Shown here piece after piece: positions 25,101-64,000 of a stretch of 64,000 nt of DNA. Source of the stretch: Echiichthys vipera (lineage: Eukaryota; Chordata; Actinopteri; Perciformes; Trachinidae); assembly GCA_963691815.1 (NCBI GenBank), contig OY829646.1, positions 20,918,694 through 20,982,693 on the forward strand, in the 5' to 3' direction. How positions within the stretch are numbered: position 1 is the first letter of the stretch; the number at the start of each line of letters is the position of its first letter. A model generated the notes under the pieces. The model made no database searches, had not been told where the DNA came from, and saw only the letters and a program-made list of their open reading frames with translations. The position numbers and the translations under genes are program-made.

Positions 25101-26809
25101 GATCAAACACAGCTGAAATCACTGATAGGCCTACAAAGCCTCCTACCACAAACGTTTCAATTTCTGTTGTTATAGCTGGATCCAATCCCCAGTTGCATCT
25201 TCTTCATTTTTTTTTTTTTGCCTTTTGCCTGCCCTCATTCACAATGTGATAATTGATAGAGGGACATGACATTTTCTGCATTGACACGTCATCTCAATCT
25301 ATCTGTGTTTGTCTGTCCAACCTCAGTCTTGGAGTCGTCATGCCAGTCCAGAGGGCGAGGAATTCCTGGTCGACAACATCACCACTCCACTCCCCTCCTC
25401 AACAGGCAGCAGAAGATCAACCCTGCATTCCAGCCCCAGCAACAGCAGCCTATAGGCTTTGGGCAGGTGAGCTCACATACATGTATTACACAATCACAAA
25501 CACATACACAAAAGTATGTTAGCATGTATAAACTTTTTATATTTTATTTGTTAAGGTTGTTGCAGAGAGACATTGGGAACATTTTGCCTCATTTATTGCA
25601 GGGATAAAAGCACTAACTCACCACCTCGGTTTAATCACCGACAGAGGAAATGCTTTCCGCAGGGTGTCCCACTGAACATAACTGGCAGAGTTGCTAGTGG
25701 GAAGCCTCATTGTATACAATTGCTTTTTTTTTTAAATAATACTTTAATGAGATTATAAAAAGGGAGAAGTTCCATACATGATCAAGTGAGTAAAGTGAGA
25801 CACACTGTATTACTTCATAAAATTGCCATGTCAAGTCATTGTATCCTATTTCTGCCCCTTGTCTGGAATTGCATCAAATGAATGCTTAAGCAAATTGTAC
25901 CAGACACTGCAATTACTAAAGTGTTCTAGGTAATAAACCGCACAATTGGAATTCAGAAATTTCAATAGAAGCAACCAAGAGCCCACTTCATACTAAAAAT
26001 TAAACTTAATTCATCCGCCACAATAGCTTTTGTTGCTTACAAATCTACCAGCTCCGCTCAGAATTACTCACAGTTGGTGGATGAACATTTCCAACTGTGT
26101 TTAAGACTCACGCATTTTGCTGTAGTTCTGCTCACTTAATGGATTGCCAGTAAAACAAAGATAATGAATAGAAGAGTGTCATGGTATACACTCAAATGAA
26201 GTTGAGGTGAATGTAAGATTGTTAATGACTGATTAGAGACACAACACTGATGTGTAAAAATGTGGACACAGCAGCATCTAGTGGCTCATAAAGACAAAGT
26301 CGGTGTGAATCTGATCAGCCAGATATTCTCTCCCTCAGGTGCAGCATTTCGGTTCCTGCCATCAGGAATGGAACGGCAACTTTGCCCACCGGAGACCACA
26401 GGCCTATATCCCTCCCACCATGCATGGGCACACATTCACCCTGTCCCACAGCAGCCCAAACCACACTACGGGCCCCCACCCCCACCTTGGGGGCCATCCG
26501 CACACGCAGCCCACCTTACTTTCCTACCCCCCGTCTGGTCCTCTGGTCACGGCTGCACCCGTGGCCCACCTCCTGGCTTCCCCTGTAGCCTCCCGCCCCG
26601 TCCTCCAGCCCACCTACAGCATCTCCCACCCGGCAGGCATCGTGCATCAGGTCACAGTGGGCATCAACCCCCGGCTGCTGCCCTCCCCCACCTTGCACCC
26701 CCAGGGCCAATTCAAGCCACTCTTTCCCCCGCACTCCTACATTGCCTCTCCCGCCTACGCCAGTTTCCCTCTCAGCCCCACCAAAATAAACCAGTACCCT
26801 TACATCTGA
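10079..26809 (+). CDS. hipk3: Homeodomain-interacting protein kinase 3, 3' part of the gene (14 exons, 5' partial)
   Basis: HIPKs are nuclear dual-specificity (DYRK-related) Ser/Thr kinases acting on transcription factors and co-repressors. Joined exons are 10079-10202, 16311-16430, 16945-17031, 18622-18806, 18891-19050, 20495-20609, 20705-20826, 20939-21063, 22611-22778, 22873-23193, 23289-23435, 23554-23813, 25327-25466 and 26339-26809. All introns are GT-AG and every phase agrees, giving 847 residues plus stop. The protein enters at [20 protein letters not shown] (kinase subdomains VIII-IX). It continues through the end of the kinase domain (...ERIAPTEALSHPF), a homeobox-interacting middle, a SUMO-interacting motif (VISI before an acidic run), a Ser/Pro-rich PEST-like part and a Tyr/His-rich C-terminus ending NQYPYI. 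The paralogue call rests on remembered HIPK3-type stretches (GIAHVVWPQPA, CKGSADCEACQST, MSDDEQESGCDTVD, HQEWNGNF) and on kiaa1549l downstream. Human HIPK3 (about 1215 aa) has about 846 residues after this point, a good length match. The first kinase exons are not in the window. Whether this is an a or b duplicate cannot be told. Confidence 0.93.
12841..13046 (-). repeat. Teleost interspersed repeat (GGGTGGCACAGTGG type)
   Basis: Read on the minus strand, it begins GGGTGGCACAGTGGTGTGGT. It continues through GCGCGGGTTCTCTC and CTCCCACAGTCCAAAGACATG and ends in GACTCTAAATTGCCCGTAGG. This block is very common in fish genomes. I recognise it from memory and cannot assign a class. Confidence 0.5.
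16117..16190 (+). repeat. (TTA)n microsatellite
   Basis: An almost pure TTA/ATT tract of about 24 units, with a few CAT interruptions at the start, about 120 bp upstream of a hipk3 exon. Confidence 0.95.
16311..16430 (+). CDS. hipk3: hipk3 exon: kinase C-lobe
   Basis: Forty in-phase codons read IRYISQTQGLPGEHLLHTGT and then KTARFFCRG...WRIK, the insert after subdomain IX that is typical of HIPKs. The acceptor is AAACAG and the donor is AAG|GTGAGT. A (TTA)n microsatellite lies about 120 bp upstream. Confidence 0.95.
16945..17031 (+). CDS. hipk3: hipk3 exon: kinase C-lobe, 29 codons
   Basis: A short in-phase exon reads STDEHETETGMKSKEARKYI and then FSCLDDIAH, matching the HIPK segment EHE-ETG-KSKEARKYIF-CLDD. 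The acceptor is CTGTAG and the donor is CAT|GTATGT. Confidence 0.93.
17452..18558. mobile_element. Non-autonomous element with long inverted arms in a hipk3 intron
   Basis: The ends are similar: AAAGGTTACATATAGTA on the left, and AAAAGGTCCCATATTATG when the right end is reverse-complemented. About 95 bp at 17909-18003 pairs at high identity with 18278-18373. Weaker complementarity runs outward from about 17830 to about 18450. No protein-coding capacity is seen. It fits a fish MITE with long inverted repeats; the family is not named. It fills most of the 1.6 kb intron. Confidence 0.6.
18622..18806 (+). CDS. hipk3: hipk3 exon: end of kinase domain (subdomain XI)
   Basis: The exon reads VNLVMNLEGSDLLAEKADRR, then EFVGLLKKMLLIDAEERIAPTEALSHPFVTMQHLLDFPHSN. 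The Arg of EERIAP and the L-HPF motif are the usual subdomain XI signature. The acceptor is CTCCAG and the donor is CCA|GTGAGT. The last codon is completed as His by the next exon. Confidence 0.95.
18891..19050 (+). CDS. hipk3: hipk3 exon: post-kinase segment
   Basis: After an 84 bp intron, the exon reads VKSCFHIMDVCWTRPSAYEV and then ANRNKGPFIRPVTTT...VHSQ. V-KSCFHIMD-C directly after the kinase domain is characteristic of HIPKs. The donor is CAA|GTAAGT. Confidence 0.93.
19051..20494 (+). other. hipk3 intron, 1.4 kb
   Basis: AT-rich intron sequence. I see no repeat family, RNA gene or further exon in it. Confidence 0.6.
20495..20609 (+). CDS. hipk3: hipk3 exon: middle region
   Basis: The exon reads GLPQSVMHPGIPLQTGSGQF and then GCNDSFQQALILCPPTIQ. 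PLQ-G-QFGC-D-FQQ-LI-CPP resembles HIPK3 in particular. The acceptor is TTTTTTAG and the donor is CAAG|GTAGGA, a weak 5' splice site. Confidence 0.9.
20705..20826 (+). CDS. hipk3: hipk3 exon: middle region
   Basis: After a 95 bp intron, the exon reads GIPTNTAKPAGYSVRMEASV and then PLVTQAPPIQPIQIRPGVITQ. YSVRME--VP-VTQAP--QP-QI-PG is conserved in HIPKs. The donor is CAG|GTAAGG. Confidence 0.92.
20939..21063 (+). CDS. hipk3: hipk3 exon: homeobox-interacting region
   Basis: The exon reads AWSNRAQQILVPTWQQVTSV and then PPPSTTLASDTVAGSQRLGDWG. It is followed by GTAAGC in phase 2. The W--R-QQ-LVP-WQQVT and AGS-RLGDWG blocks match the HIPK family. Confidence 0.92.
21064..22610 (+). other. hipk3 intron, 1.5 kb, carrying a LINE fragment
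   Basis: The left half is an L2-like LINE 3' end (21115-21830, minus strand). Around 22095-22150 is a short piece resembling the GCTGCAAC MITE interior (repeated ATTGATTAATTGATTAG). The rest shows nothing recognisable. Confidence 0.6.
21115..21830 (-). mobile_element. LINE (L2-like) 3' end, truncated
   Basis: In minus-strand frames with several frameshifts, the translation shows VRNLEVILDSTLSFQSHI, then an IHA/SRLDYCN-like region, then YLSDLLHQHTRSQNLHSSD and RTFGDRAFSVE. These are the landmarks downstream of the reverse transcriptase core of L2/CR1-like LINEs. The element ends at 21115-21130 in an (ATT)n-type tail, which fits L2 integration. It is 5' truncated and inactive. Confidence 0.65.
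22611..22778 (+). CDS. hipk3: hipk3 exon: homeobox-interacting region
   Basis: The exon reads GKVRPHGNHYSSMIAHPQPF, then LTNQMTMSTHQPINIGIAHVVWPQPAASKRAKPCVNR. NHY-S-M and IGIAHVVWPQPA are strong HIPK3-like landmarks. The acceptor is AATGCAG and the donor is ACAG|GTATGG. Reading on past this donor soon meets a stop codon. Confidence 0.93.
22873..23193 (+). CDS. hipk3: hipk3 exon with SUMO-interacting motif and acidic stretch
   Basis: The exon follows a 94 bp intron. Its 107 codons contain a Glu/Asp/Cys-rich stretch (EHVEEDDENCCKVEPDCEEL). Next comes QRQAMVISDLGSPTISVISI followed by SSDEEE. The hydrophobic VISI core (codons 23138-23149) ahead of Ser and acidic residues is the SUMO-interacting motif that takes HIPKs to nuclear bodies. 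The donor is GGGA|GTGAGT. Confidence 0.93.
23289..23435 (+). CDS. hipk3: hipk3 exon: Ser-rich PEST-like segment
   Basis: After a 95 bp intron, the exon reads ECKGSADCEACQSTVSMERV and then CSLSSPDSTLSTSSSASAQSSTSPCKHPN. The CKGS-DCEACQST and CSLSSPDSTLSTSSS blocks recall HIPK3. The donor is ACAG|GTACAG. Confidence 0.93.
23554..23813 (+). CDS. hipk3: hipk3 exon: acidic/Ser-rich segment
   Basis: The exon reads SMSDDEQESGCDTVDSSPAS and then DASGHSNSPFTQQRFIGDSN...TVVVPPMRVQNN...SETYGNTG. MSD-EQES-CDTVD-SP-SD-SGH is again HIPK3-like. The acceptor is CTTGCAG and the donor is CAG|GTAAAA. Confidence 0.93.
23814..25326 (+). other. hipk3 intron, 1.5 kb
   Basis: It contains a MITE at 24454-24736. Otherwise it is AT-rich, with a T-run before the acceptor; no other feature is recognisable. 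Confidence 0.6.
24454..24736. mobile_element. MITE of the GGGCTGCAAC family
   Basis: The left end TAGAGCTGCAAC is the inverse of the right end GTTGCAGCCCTAGA, with one mismatch. The interior is AT-rich, with ATTAATTG-type motifs. Such elements are very common in teleosts. Degenerate relatives are seen near 31560-31780, 44145-44470 and 55555-55800. Confidence 0.6.
25327..25466 (+). CDS. hipk3: hipk3 exon: Gln/His-rich segment
   Basis: The exon reads VLESSCQSRGRGIPGRQHHH and then STPLLNRQQKINPAFQPQQQQPIGFGQ. It is flanked by CCTCAG and CAG|GTGAGC, and its phase joins the exons on both sides. The RQQK--PAFQ-QQ part is a family landmark. Confidence 0.92.
25467..26338 (+). other. hipk3 last intron, 0.9 kb
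   Basis: No repeat or gene recognised; AT-rich, with the branch and acceptor region before CTCCCTCAG. Confidence 0.6.
26339..26809 (+). CDS. hipk3: hipk3 terminal coding exon: Tyr/His-rich C-terminus
   Basis: The exon has 156 codons plus a TGA stop. It reads VQHFGSCHQEWNGNFAHRRP, then QAYIPPTMHGHTFTLSHSSPNH, a His/Pro-rich region, AHLLASPVASRP, SHPAGIVHQVTVGINPRLLP and a final SFPLSPTKINQYPYI. This is the autoinhibitory YH-rich tail of HIPKs. The acceptor is CTCCCTCAG. Confidence 0.95.
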   Translation: MQHFGSCHQEWNGNFAHRRPQAYIPPTMHGHTFTLSHSSPNHTTGPHPHLGGHPHTQPTLLSYPPSGPLVTAAPVAHLLASPVASRPVLQPTYSISHPAGIVHQVTVGINPRLLPSPTLHPQGQFKPLFPPHSYIASPAYASFPLSPTKINQYPYI

Positions 26810-28360
26810 GCATGGCTGCCCAGGTACCCTTTATACCACCTGAGGGCTAAGTGAGCAGGGTGAATCTATCTAAAACCACAAACAACATGGTTTTCATTTC
26901 CAAAACCATGGCACAACCATAGAGAAAGAAAGCTATTTTTTGAATCATGTAGACTTGGGTGTAATTGAACTTCAAGCTTTAAAAAGAAAAAAAAGAGTTC
27001 CAATGGTGGAGATGATTTGGGCAAAAAAATAAGAAGGAAATAATGTATGAATGATTGAATGAAAGAATGAATGAGTAGTTAAACTCACACTTAATGTGTT
27101 TTGCACATTTGATATATAACTTTGCATTGGATCTTCTACGAATACTCCTCAAAACAGGTAAAATAATTGGGGTGGTGTTGAATAGTTAGACTTTGCACCC
27201 CTGAACCCAGCTATTTTTCTATATTGCCTTCTTACGTGTGCAAGACACATCCATATTTGTAAAGCCATCCCAGTCTCTAGCTCTAGATTGACAGATGCAC
27301 ACGTTGTCCACAGTATATGTTGTACTGCGTTTGAAGTATTTGTACCTTTTCGGTGTCTTTTGGTGTTAGCAATGTCAAGTCAATTAACCGATTTATATAG
27401 GGTTGTTCCTCACGCTGCATGTGGTCTTGCATGAGCAAAAATGTAAACGGAAAGATGCATAGACGTTGCTCTTATTGTTTGTGTCACAAGACTCGCTGCA
27501 TTGTATAACTGTCCCCAGCCATAGTGCCTTACATAATTGAGGTTGTTAATGTTACTTACTTATATATGACTATATACATGAATATTAATGTACTGGACTG
27601 CAGCACTTGAAATTCCAATCAGTCGATGCATCCTATGTGTGAGTATATATGCACACGTGTATATGTCCATGCATAGCCTGCATGGATGTGATGTATCGCG
27701 GATAGCGGTGCTTATCTTTTGGAGTCAGTGTATATTTCAGTGTGTAGTGAGTTACTTTTCTGTTCTCTCAAGAAGAACAGCATGCTTTGCTGTTGCGAAT
27801 GCTTACTGTTTCATTTAAAAAAAAACGTTTTGTTTTTTTCCGTTCTCCCTTTTCCCGAATGAACTAGTGTACAAAGTGCAAGTACTGAGTATTGCTTAAT
27901 ATTTGATAATCACTTTCTATTTAGTGAAACTATTATTACAAACAGTATTTGTACTGTTTGATGAAACTGCAATACAATCTAAATAGTCGTTGGTTCGTTT
28001 TCTTTTTCGTCTTCGTAAATTAATTTTGAGTGTTTTCACTTTGTTTCTTAGATGTTTAGAAGTGTGGTGGGCATGGCTTTGATTGGGTAAAGAAAAAATG
28101 CAAATTAATTCACGGTATGGAATTTTCTAAGCCTGAGCAAACCATGCAGTATTTGATATACACACATATATGGACATATATTATAGAGCTAGACTATTTA
28201 GTACAGATGCTTGATAAGGTGTGAGTTAATTGTGTGCAATTCTCTCATTTATGCATGTGTGACAAAGTTAACTTTCTCCCTTTACATTATACCATTTGTT
28301 AAAGGCTTAAGGCTTATCGGTGTCAACTGCTTATTTTATACATTCCGTCAGGGAGGATAT

Positions 28361-28374
28361 ACACACACACACAC

Positions 28375-28445
<71 letters not shown>
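28361..28445 (+). repeat. (AC)n(AT)n compound microsatellite in the hipk3 3' UTR
   Basis: A tract of AC units with one AACA interruption, ending in (AT)n. Confidence 0.95.
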
Positions 28446-29100
28446 GCTGCGTGTGCATTTTATCTGTTCATTTTACTAGTTGTGTGTGTGTTTTCTTTTG
28501 TCTTTTATTTTCAAATGAAGTTGCTTGTGCAGCACCAAAGACTGTAATTCATTTCCTGAGCAAGGTAGCTATTCTGTTTGCATAGACCTCAGTTATAATG
28601 TAGTTGTAGAATGGGGTTAAATTAAAACAAACTAACAAAAATGTATTTAAAAAAAACGGCAGAGGTTTTGTCTAGCTTATTGGGCAGTTAATAAGTCGTA
28701 TCATTTCTTTCTTGAATGTATCATAGATAAGCTGCTATATGATGATTGCCACTTCGATAGCTGTGAAATTAGGTGATTTCTCTGAGTTTAAACGTTGCGT
28801 TGCTATTGTTGTATAAGTCCCTAATTATCTGAAATAGAAGTGGTTTTGATTTTTGTGTTTTGCGTTCATATTTGGAGTGTCATTGTAACTACTGTATTGC
28901 TGATGATGAACATTAGTTGCATTCGTTGTTTCTCGGGGTGTTTGTTTTTGCATCAGTATTTTATCCTTATTAATCTTTTGGGCTCATCACTGCATATAAA
29001 TAATGTATCGATGTAACTTAATTTTTGTATGTTTTCATATTGACGTTTTGTACACATCTAAAGCTGTAGCTTGCAGGATTGATTTAACTTTTTCATTGTA

Positions 29101-29143
29101 CATATATATATAGATATATATCTATATCTATATCTATATAGTA
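29101..29143 (+). repeat. (ATATCT)n / (TA)n repeat in the hipk3 3' UTR
   Basis: Repeats of TATATC with the palindrome TAGATATATATCTA, so the RNA could fold into a hairpin. It lies directly after a Pumilio-type TGTACATA. Confidence 0.7.
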
Positions 29144-29334
29144 TACTACCAGTACTCATGTGCGTGTTACAGGAGCACTGTGAGATGCCAGGAAAAAAAA
29201 AATCCATTATGTTCATTGACAAGCTTCTTTAATGTTTCCACCAAATACACACGAACACACGCCACTAAGCACTCATGCAGGTAGTTAGGCTTGTAAGGGT
29301 TTGGGGTGATTAGACTGTGTGATCTAAAGATTAA

Positions 29335-29340
29335 AATAAA
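29335..29340 (+). terminator. Candidate proximal poly(A) signal AATAAA for hipk3
   Basis: This is a canonical AATAAA about 2.5 kb after the stop codon, followed within 30 nt by T/GT-rich sequence. It is assigned from the hexamer alone. Confidence 0.4.
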
Positions 29341-29741
29341 CCCCAATGTTTCTGTTCCAAAATAATGTTTTACAACTTTACTGTTGAATTGATTTGAACA
29401 AATATTTATTGCAACCTTTTTAACTGTTCAGTGTTATATCTGGCTAGAATATCAGTTTCAGTTTGTTATTCTTAACTGCCTTGTGTTCGGATCGCTCCCC
29501 CTTTATGAGTGTCTCATATCAAAATGATGTTTTGTCAACGCAAAACTGTGGCCATTGTTATGTGTTCCTTACCGAAATTGAGACAGTGTGAGCAGCACTG
29601 CTTATGTGCCTTGAGCTTCAGAAAGTGAGAATTCAAGATGGTGATTCCTCACCTCTTATTTGAAGAGGAAGGCATAGAATCCACTAATAGTCCTTTACCA
29701 TGTAGACAGTCTTTTAACAGCCACACGACCAGGAATTAAAA

Positions 29742-29784
29742 CGCACACACACACACACCCACACACACACACACACACACACAC
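29742..29784 (+). repeat. (AC)n microsatellite
   Basis: An AC tract with a CCC interruption. Confidence 0.9.
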
Positions 29785-31280
29785 GAAAAAACAAAATAGG
29801 ACTTCACAGTGTGATTCCAGGGACTTGTACTCCTCTGTTCAGTTTGTAGATACAACAGAGGACATGTGTGCGTGGTTGCCGTGCTCCTCTTGTTATAGAT
29901 AGTCGCCACCAAAGCCCATCTATGATGACGCACACAATAAAACACACACACACACACACTTTGAATGATATGACAGTCTATGATCTTTGGATAGTCACTC
30001 TGGCTGAACAGCAGATGCAATACTTTACATTGTGCGGTCATTGCACCACCAAGTGTTCTTAGATGATCTCCATGCTTTGCTTTACCTTGCATGTACACCT
30101 AAGTTGCTTCACTTTGTCTGCCTAGAAGCTGTCCGCTCAGAGCACCTTTTTCTTTCATCGTGCAAGTTGAGGCTGAGCGGGAGTAAGCAGAGCACAGTTG
30201 ACACTGGCTATTAAAAATATCAGAGGCGCTATGTTTTATATCCAGTCGTATCTGGATGTTTATTCTGTGTTCTGAATGGAAACTGCGCTCTTAAAGAGAT
30301 TATTGTGGTTTCTCTGCACAGTCAGTCATGAGTGCAATACTCCACATTAAAACACTGACACTGATATGGTTACATGATTTTTTTCCCTTGCCTCTATGTT
30401 TCACTGATCGTATTAGAGTATCATTTTGGGAAAGAAAGGTTATGACGACAAGGCATGAACTTGGCAGATTAGTGCTTGAGATAGTTCCCCAATAATAAGC
30501 ATGTGAAATGTAATCTGTGTTTTGATTCCTCCAAAGGTATTCACCAGCAATGCGCCTGCATAAACTCTCCCATACTTGTTAGGAAAAGAATGGATGCAAG
30601 AGGAGAGAAATCTTGAAACTGTTTTTAATTTTCCACACGATTGAAACCTTGGGTTTATGGCTAACTTTTTTTTGAGGACTCATGTAACATGTAACAGATA
30701 AAAAAAACATTGTTAAATTACTACTATTAAAGTTATGACTTTGATATCAGAAAACAAATCCTATTATCCTCTAGAGTTGTTAATTCAGGGTCTATATTAG
30801 TCTAAATGTACTACTGTGTTACTCTTTGATTTTATTTGATACGGTTTGTTTTACTCAAGCTCTTATTTTTCTGGTCATCTATCAATTTCAGAGTTAATTC
30901 ACACTGCAAGTTATGGAATCATCTGTTTAGATTGCTCATCAAATAGACTTGATTACGAAATCTGAACTGTTACTGTTTTAATACCTGTAGACTTTTTGTG
31001 GCTTTTTATTTTGTTTCATTTTGCTTTTTTATTTTGTGCTACACTAGTTTGCCATGTAGCAATTGCACTGTGCAATATTTACAGTATGAGGACTGGGAAA
31101 ACTAACTCTATGGATGTGATGTCTCTTTACAGTTTGCGATAGTGTTTCCTCTCTAGTTCTCAGTGATTTAGGTGACCAAGCCTTCTCTACTTTGTCACAT
31201 TAAGCGGGTTTTCCAGGTGACTCTTTTGGTGAGTGTCAAAATAAGACTTTATGGTGTATTATTGTTAAGATTCACTTTGA

Positions 31281-31286
31281 ATTAAA
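31281..31286 (+). terminator. Candidate distal poly(A) signal ATTAAA for hipk3
   Basis: This ATTAAA is followed by an A-run and then a strongly T-rich stretch (about 31305-31340) that could act as a downstream element. It would give a 4.5 kb 3' UTR. An AATAAA at 31881 is a further possibility. Confidence 0.3.
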
Positions 31287-31300
31287 AAAAAAATCTATTG

Positions 31301-32400
31301 ATGCAGTTCTCTTTTTGACTTTCTCTGTTTTTTCCCCCCTATCATTTAATGTATTTGGGTGCTTCTCTTGTATTGAACACAACAAATGTAACTGATCATA
31401 TTGGAAACTTGTACACCGCATTCTCAAACAATGCTGGTTAGTAACTCTGACCGGCAAGCACTTGAGTATGACGTGCCAAACTCTTAGTAACACGAGAGGG
31501 CCTCCAACTTATCCTTTACTTTTTTTTCTACCATTGTTTTGATTGAATTTTATTCTGTACAACACATTTTTGGATTAATTGATCAATCCCGTTGTCTATA
31601 AATGATCAGAAAATGATAAAAATAGATGACAGCTACGAATGATAAACCGAAAAGCAAATCTTCACATTTGAGTTATTTGAATCAGGTAATCTTTGGCGTC
31701 AAAGTAAGTGTGGAGTAGCCCAATTCTCTGTCATACAATCAATAATGGATTGATTGACTAAGCATTTCTGCTGCACAGAAAAAGAAATTGAAGTTTTGGA
31801 TTCATTCCACAACGAGTACGGAGCACTTCAGTGTTCATCCTGGAATCTTTGTAAAACAAACAAACAATATGTCATTACTAAATAAATCATGCCATTTTGT
31901 TTCAAATTTTAAAATACACTAGCAAACACACCAGAGGTCAGAATTATTTTCAAAATCATATTTCCAGAACAAGAATTTGTGGTTTATTCGTGTCAAATGG
32001 GGTTTACCTGATTCCCCACACTACTGGGGGCACATTATTAAAATGCACAAACCGGAGGCCTGAATCTCGTCTCGTCACCTGCAGTGTTCATTCGTCTTTT
32101 CTGGGTCTTTGCTGACATCTTGTGGCGGTAAGGAGGTACAACAGCCGTATCAATCACTGTAGCATTCAGGACACTACATGGGCCTAACCGCTAGTGGAGG
32201 TATAGAAGAACTATAAAGTCACCCGTTTGAATATTCATCCACCAATATGCGCTAAGAGCAAGTGTCAAATGTAAACCGTTTGATATGGAGTTCTGTATGG
32301 CTTCATTCACCCAGCAGAGGTCGCCCTTTACGCTGCTCGCTTTGACTTTCTTCCGGCAATTAACAGAAGATGCTAATTTCATTCGCTCGGTTTGACCAGA
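31301..32400. other. Intergenic spacer between hipk3 and kiaa1549l
   Basis: AT-rich on the left, with a degenerate MITE relic around 31560-31780. CpG content rises towards 32400 as the kiaa1549l first exon approaches. No gene is seen. Confidence 0.5.
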
Positions 32401-32754
32401 GGGGTGTTGGACTTTAAATCAGTGACCCAGCATCTTCAATACCCTTACATTTGCGGCTCAACGTCCCCCGAAGCACGCCCAAATGTCTGTCCTCCGTGTG
32501 GAGCAGGTCTGCACGAGGCAGCTCACGGCCAACAGCTAAATGTCAAACCTTTGGAAAAGTGTGCGCGCCTCCCTGCGCCACTCTGTGATGATGGGTGGAC
32601 CGAGCGGAGCGGAGCGATAGGGCGCATTTCATTTCCCTCCTCCAGCCCTGGACACTACGACGGGACCGCGGGGCCGCTGTGTTTCCCGTTCACGCACGAG
32701 GATTGATCCGATGTATTATTTACGACCGAAACTTCAGCAACTTATCCACTGGAT
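32400..32754 (+). promoter_or_regulatory. kiaa1549l: CpG-rich 5' region of kiaa1549l (promoter/5' UTR)
   Basis: CpG and GC content rise sharply against the AT-rich surroundings (GCGCGCCTCC, GGACCGAGCGGAGCGGAGCG, GACCGCGGGGCCGC), as in a vertebrate CpG-island promoter. No clear TATA box is seen and the start site cannot be placed. A short upstream ORF starts at 32711. Confidence 0.5.

Positions 32755-32770
<16 letters not shown>
32711..32770 (+). CDS. Upstream ORF overlapping the kiaa1549l start
   Basis: An ATG in weak context (C at -3, T at +4) opens 19 codons, starting MYYLRPKLQQ, and stops at TGA 32768-32770. That is 16 nt past the first base of the main ATG and in a different frame. If it lies in the mRNA leader it should reduce main-ORF initiation except by leaky scanning. 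Whether it is transcribed is unknown. Confidence 0.35.
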
Positions 32771-63675
<30,905 letters not shown>

Positions 63676-64000
63676 GTTAGACTGATATCCGTTACTGTTA
63701 ATCACTCAAAATACGGACTTCTCTGATCCTGATAATGTCACTAAAGCCACTTTAAGCTGAAGAGTTATCCTAACCCGAGGGCAGATTTTGAGTAGCATGC
63801 TTGGGTTACATAGAGATAGTATAATATTTTCTCACAGGTCAGTAAGTTTTTGTTTTTGTTGTTGTTGTTGTTTTCTTTTTGTATCTCTACTGCATCAACC
63901 AGCATCAATACATAAACACAGACTGAAAAGTTTTGACCAGTTGCCTAAAATCTAACGATCACTGCCATATAATGTGGAGTCAGAATTCAGAATTAAGAAA
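63676..64000 (+). other. kiaa1549l intron after exon 3 (to window end)
   Basis: Begins GTTAGACTGA. It contains a short (TTG)n tract near 63857-63871 and no recognisable exon. Confidence 0.6.

Larger units (their letters stand above)
26810..31300 (+). other. hipk3: hipk3 3' untranslated region (end uncertain)
   Basis: No coding exon is visible after the TGA. The stretch is AT-rich with U-runs, as expected of a long HIPK 3' UTR. It holds a compound (AC)n(AT)n repeat (28361-28445), a Pumilio-type TGTACATA at 29097, a TATATC repeat (29101-29143) and two small (AC)n tracts. Poly(A) signals at 29335 and 31281 give a UTR of about 2.5 or 4.5 kb. The true end needs transcript data. Confidence 0.6.

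Overview
This is vertebrate, almost certainly teleost fish, nuclear DNA. It has GT-AG introns, long AT-rich introns and many dinucleotide microsatellites, one of them 462 bp of pure GT. It also carries the mobile elements typical of fish: a Tc1/mariner copy, a PIF/Harbinger-type pair, an L2-like LINE 3' end, and MITEs beginning with a GCTGCAAC motif. There is nothing bacterial, no CRISPR array, and no tRNA or rRNA gene that I could recognise.

Two protein-coding genes lie head to tail on the + strand. The first is the 3' part of a homeodomain-interacting protein kinase, called hipk3. Fourteen exons from 10079 to 26809 join in phase into 847 complete residues plus a split first codon. They begin just before the APE motif of the kinase domain and end with the ...NQYPYI tail. 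The N-terminal exons, with the ATP site, catalytic loop and activation loop, lie to the left of the window, so 1-10078 is read as intron. The hipk3 3' UTR starts at 26810; candidate poly(A) signals are at 29335 and 31281.

The second gene is kiaa1549l (UPF0606 family). A CpG-rich first exon with the start codon and signal sequence ends at 32980. A 26.3 kb first intron follows, then one 4.1 kb exon (59285-63433) encoding a Ser/Thr-rich mucin-like ectodomain, a 126 bp intron, and a third exon (63560-63675). The gene runs off the right edge. A HIPK3-KIAA1549L neighbourhood on one strand is also known from human chromosome 11p13, and this supports both names.

The rest is intronic and intergenic sequence: 1-10078 and 10203-16310 (hipk3 introns), 26810 to about 32400 (3' UTR and spacer), and 32981-59284 (kiaa1549l intron 1). 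These stretches carry the repeats. The most informative are two copies of a 0.6 kb Harbinger-like element at 6200-6813 and 50794-51416, each carrying a piece of a Myb/SANT-like gene; a dead Tc1 element at 56790-58006; and a long inverted repeat within a hipk3 intron (about 17830-18450). I found no convincing new biological system. The best leads are the repeat structures, an upstream ORF that overlaps the kiaa1549l start, and a 126 bp kiaa1549l intron that is open in frame.
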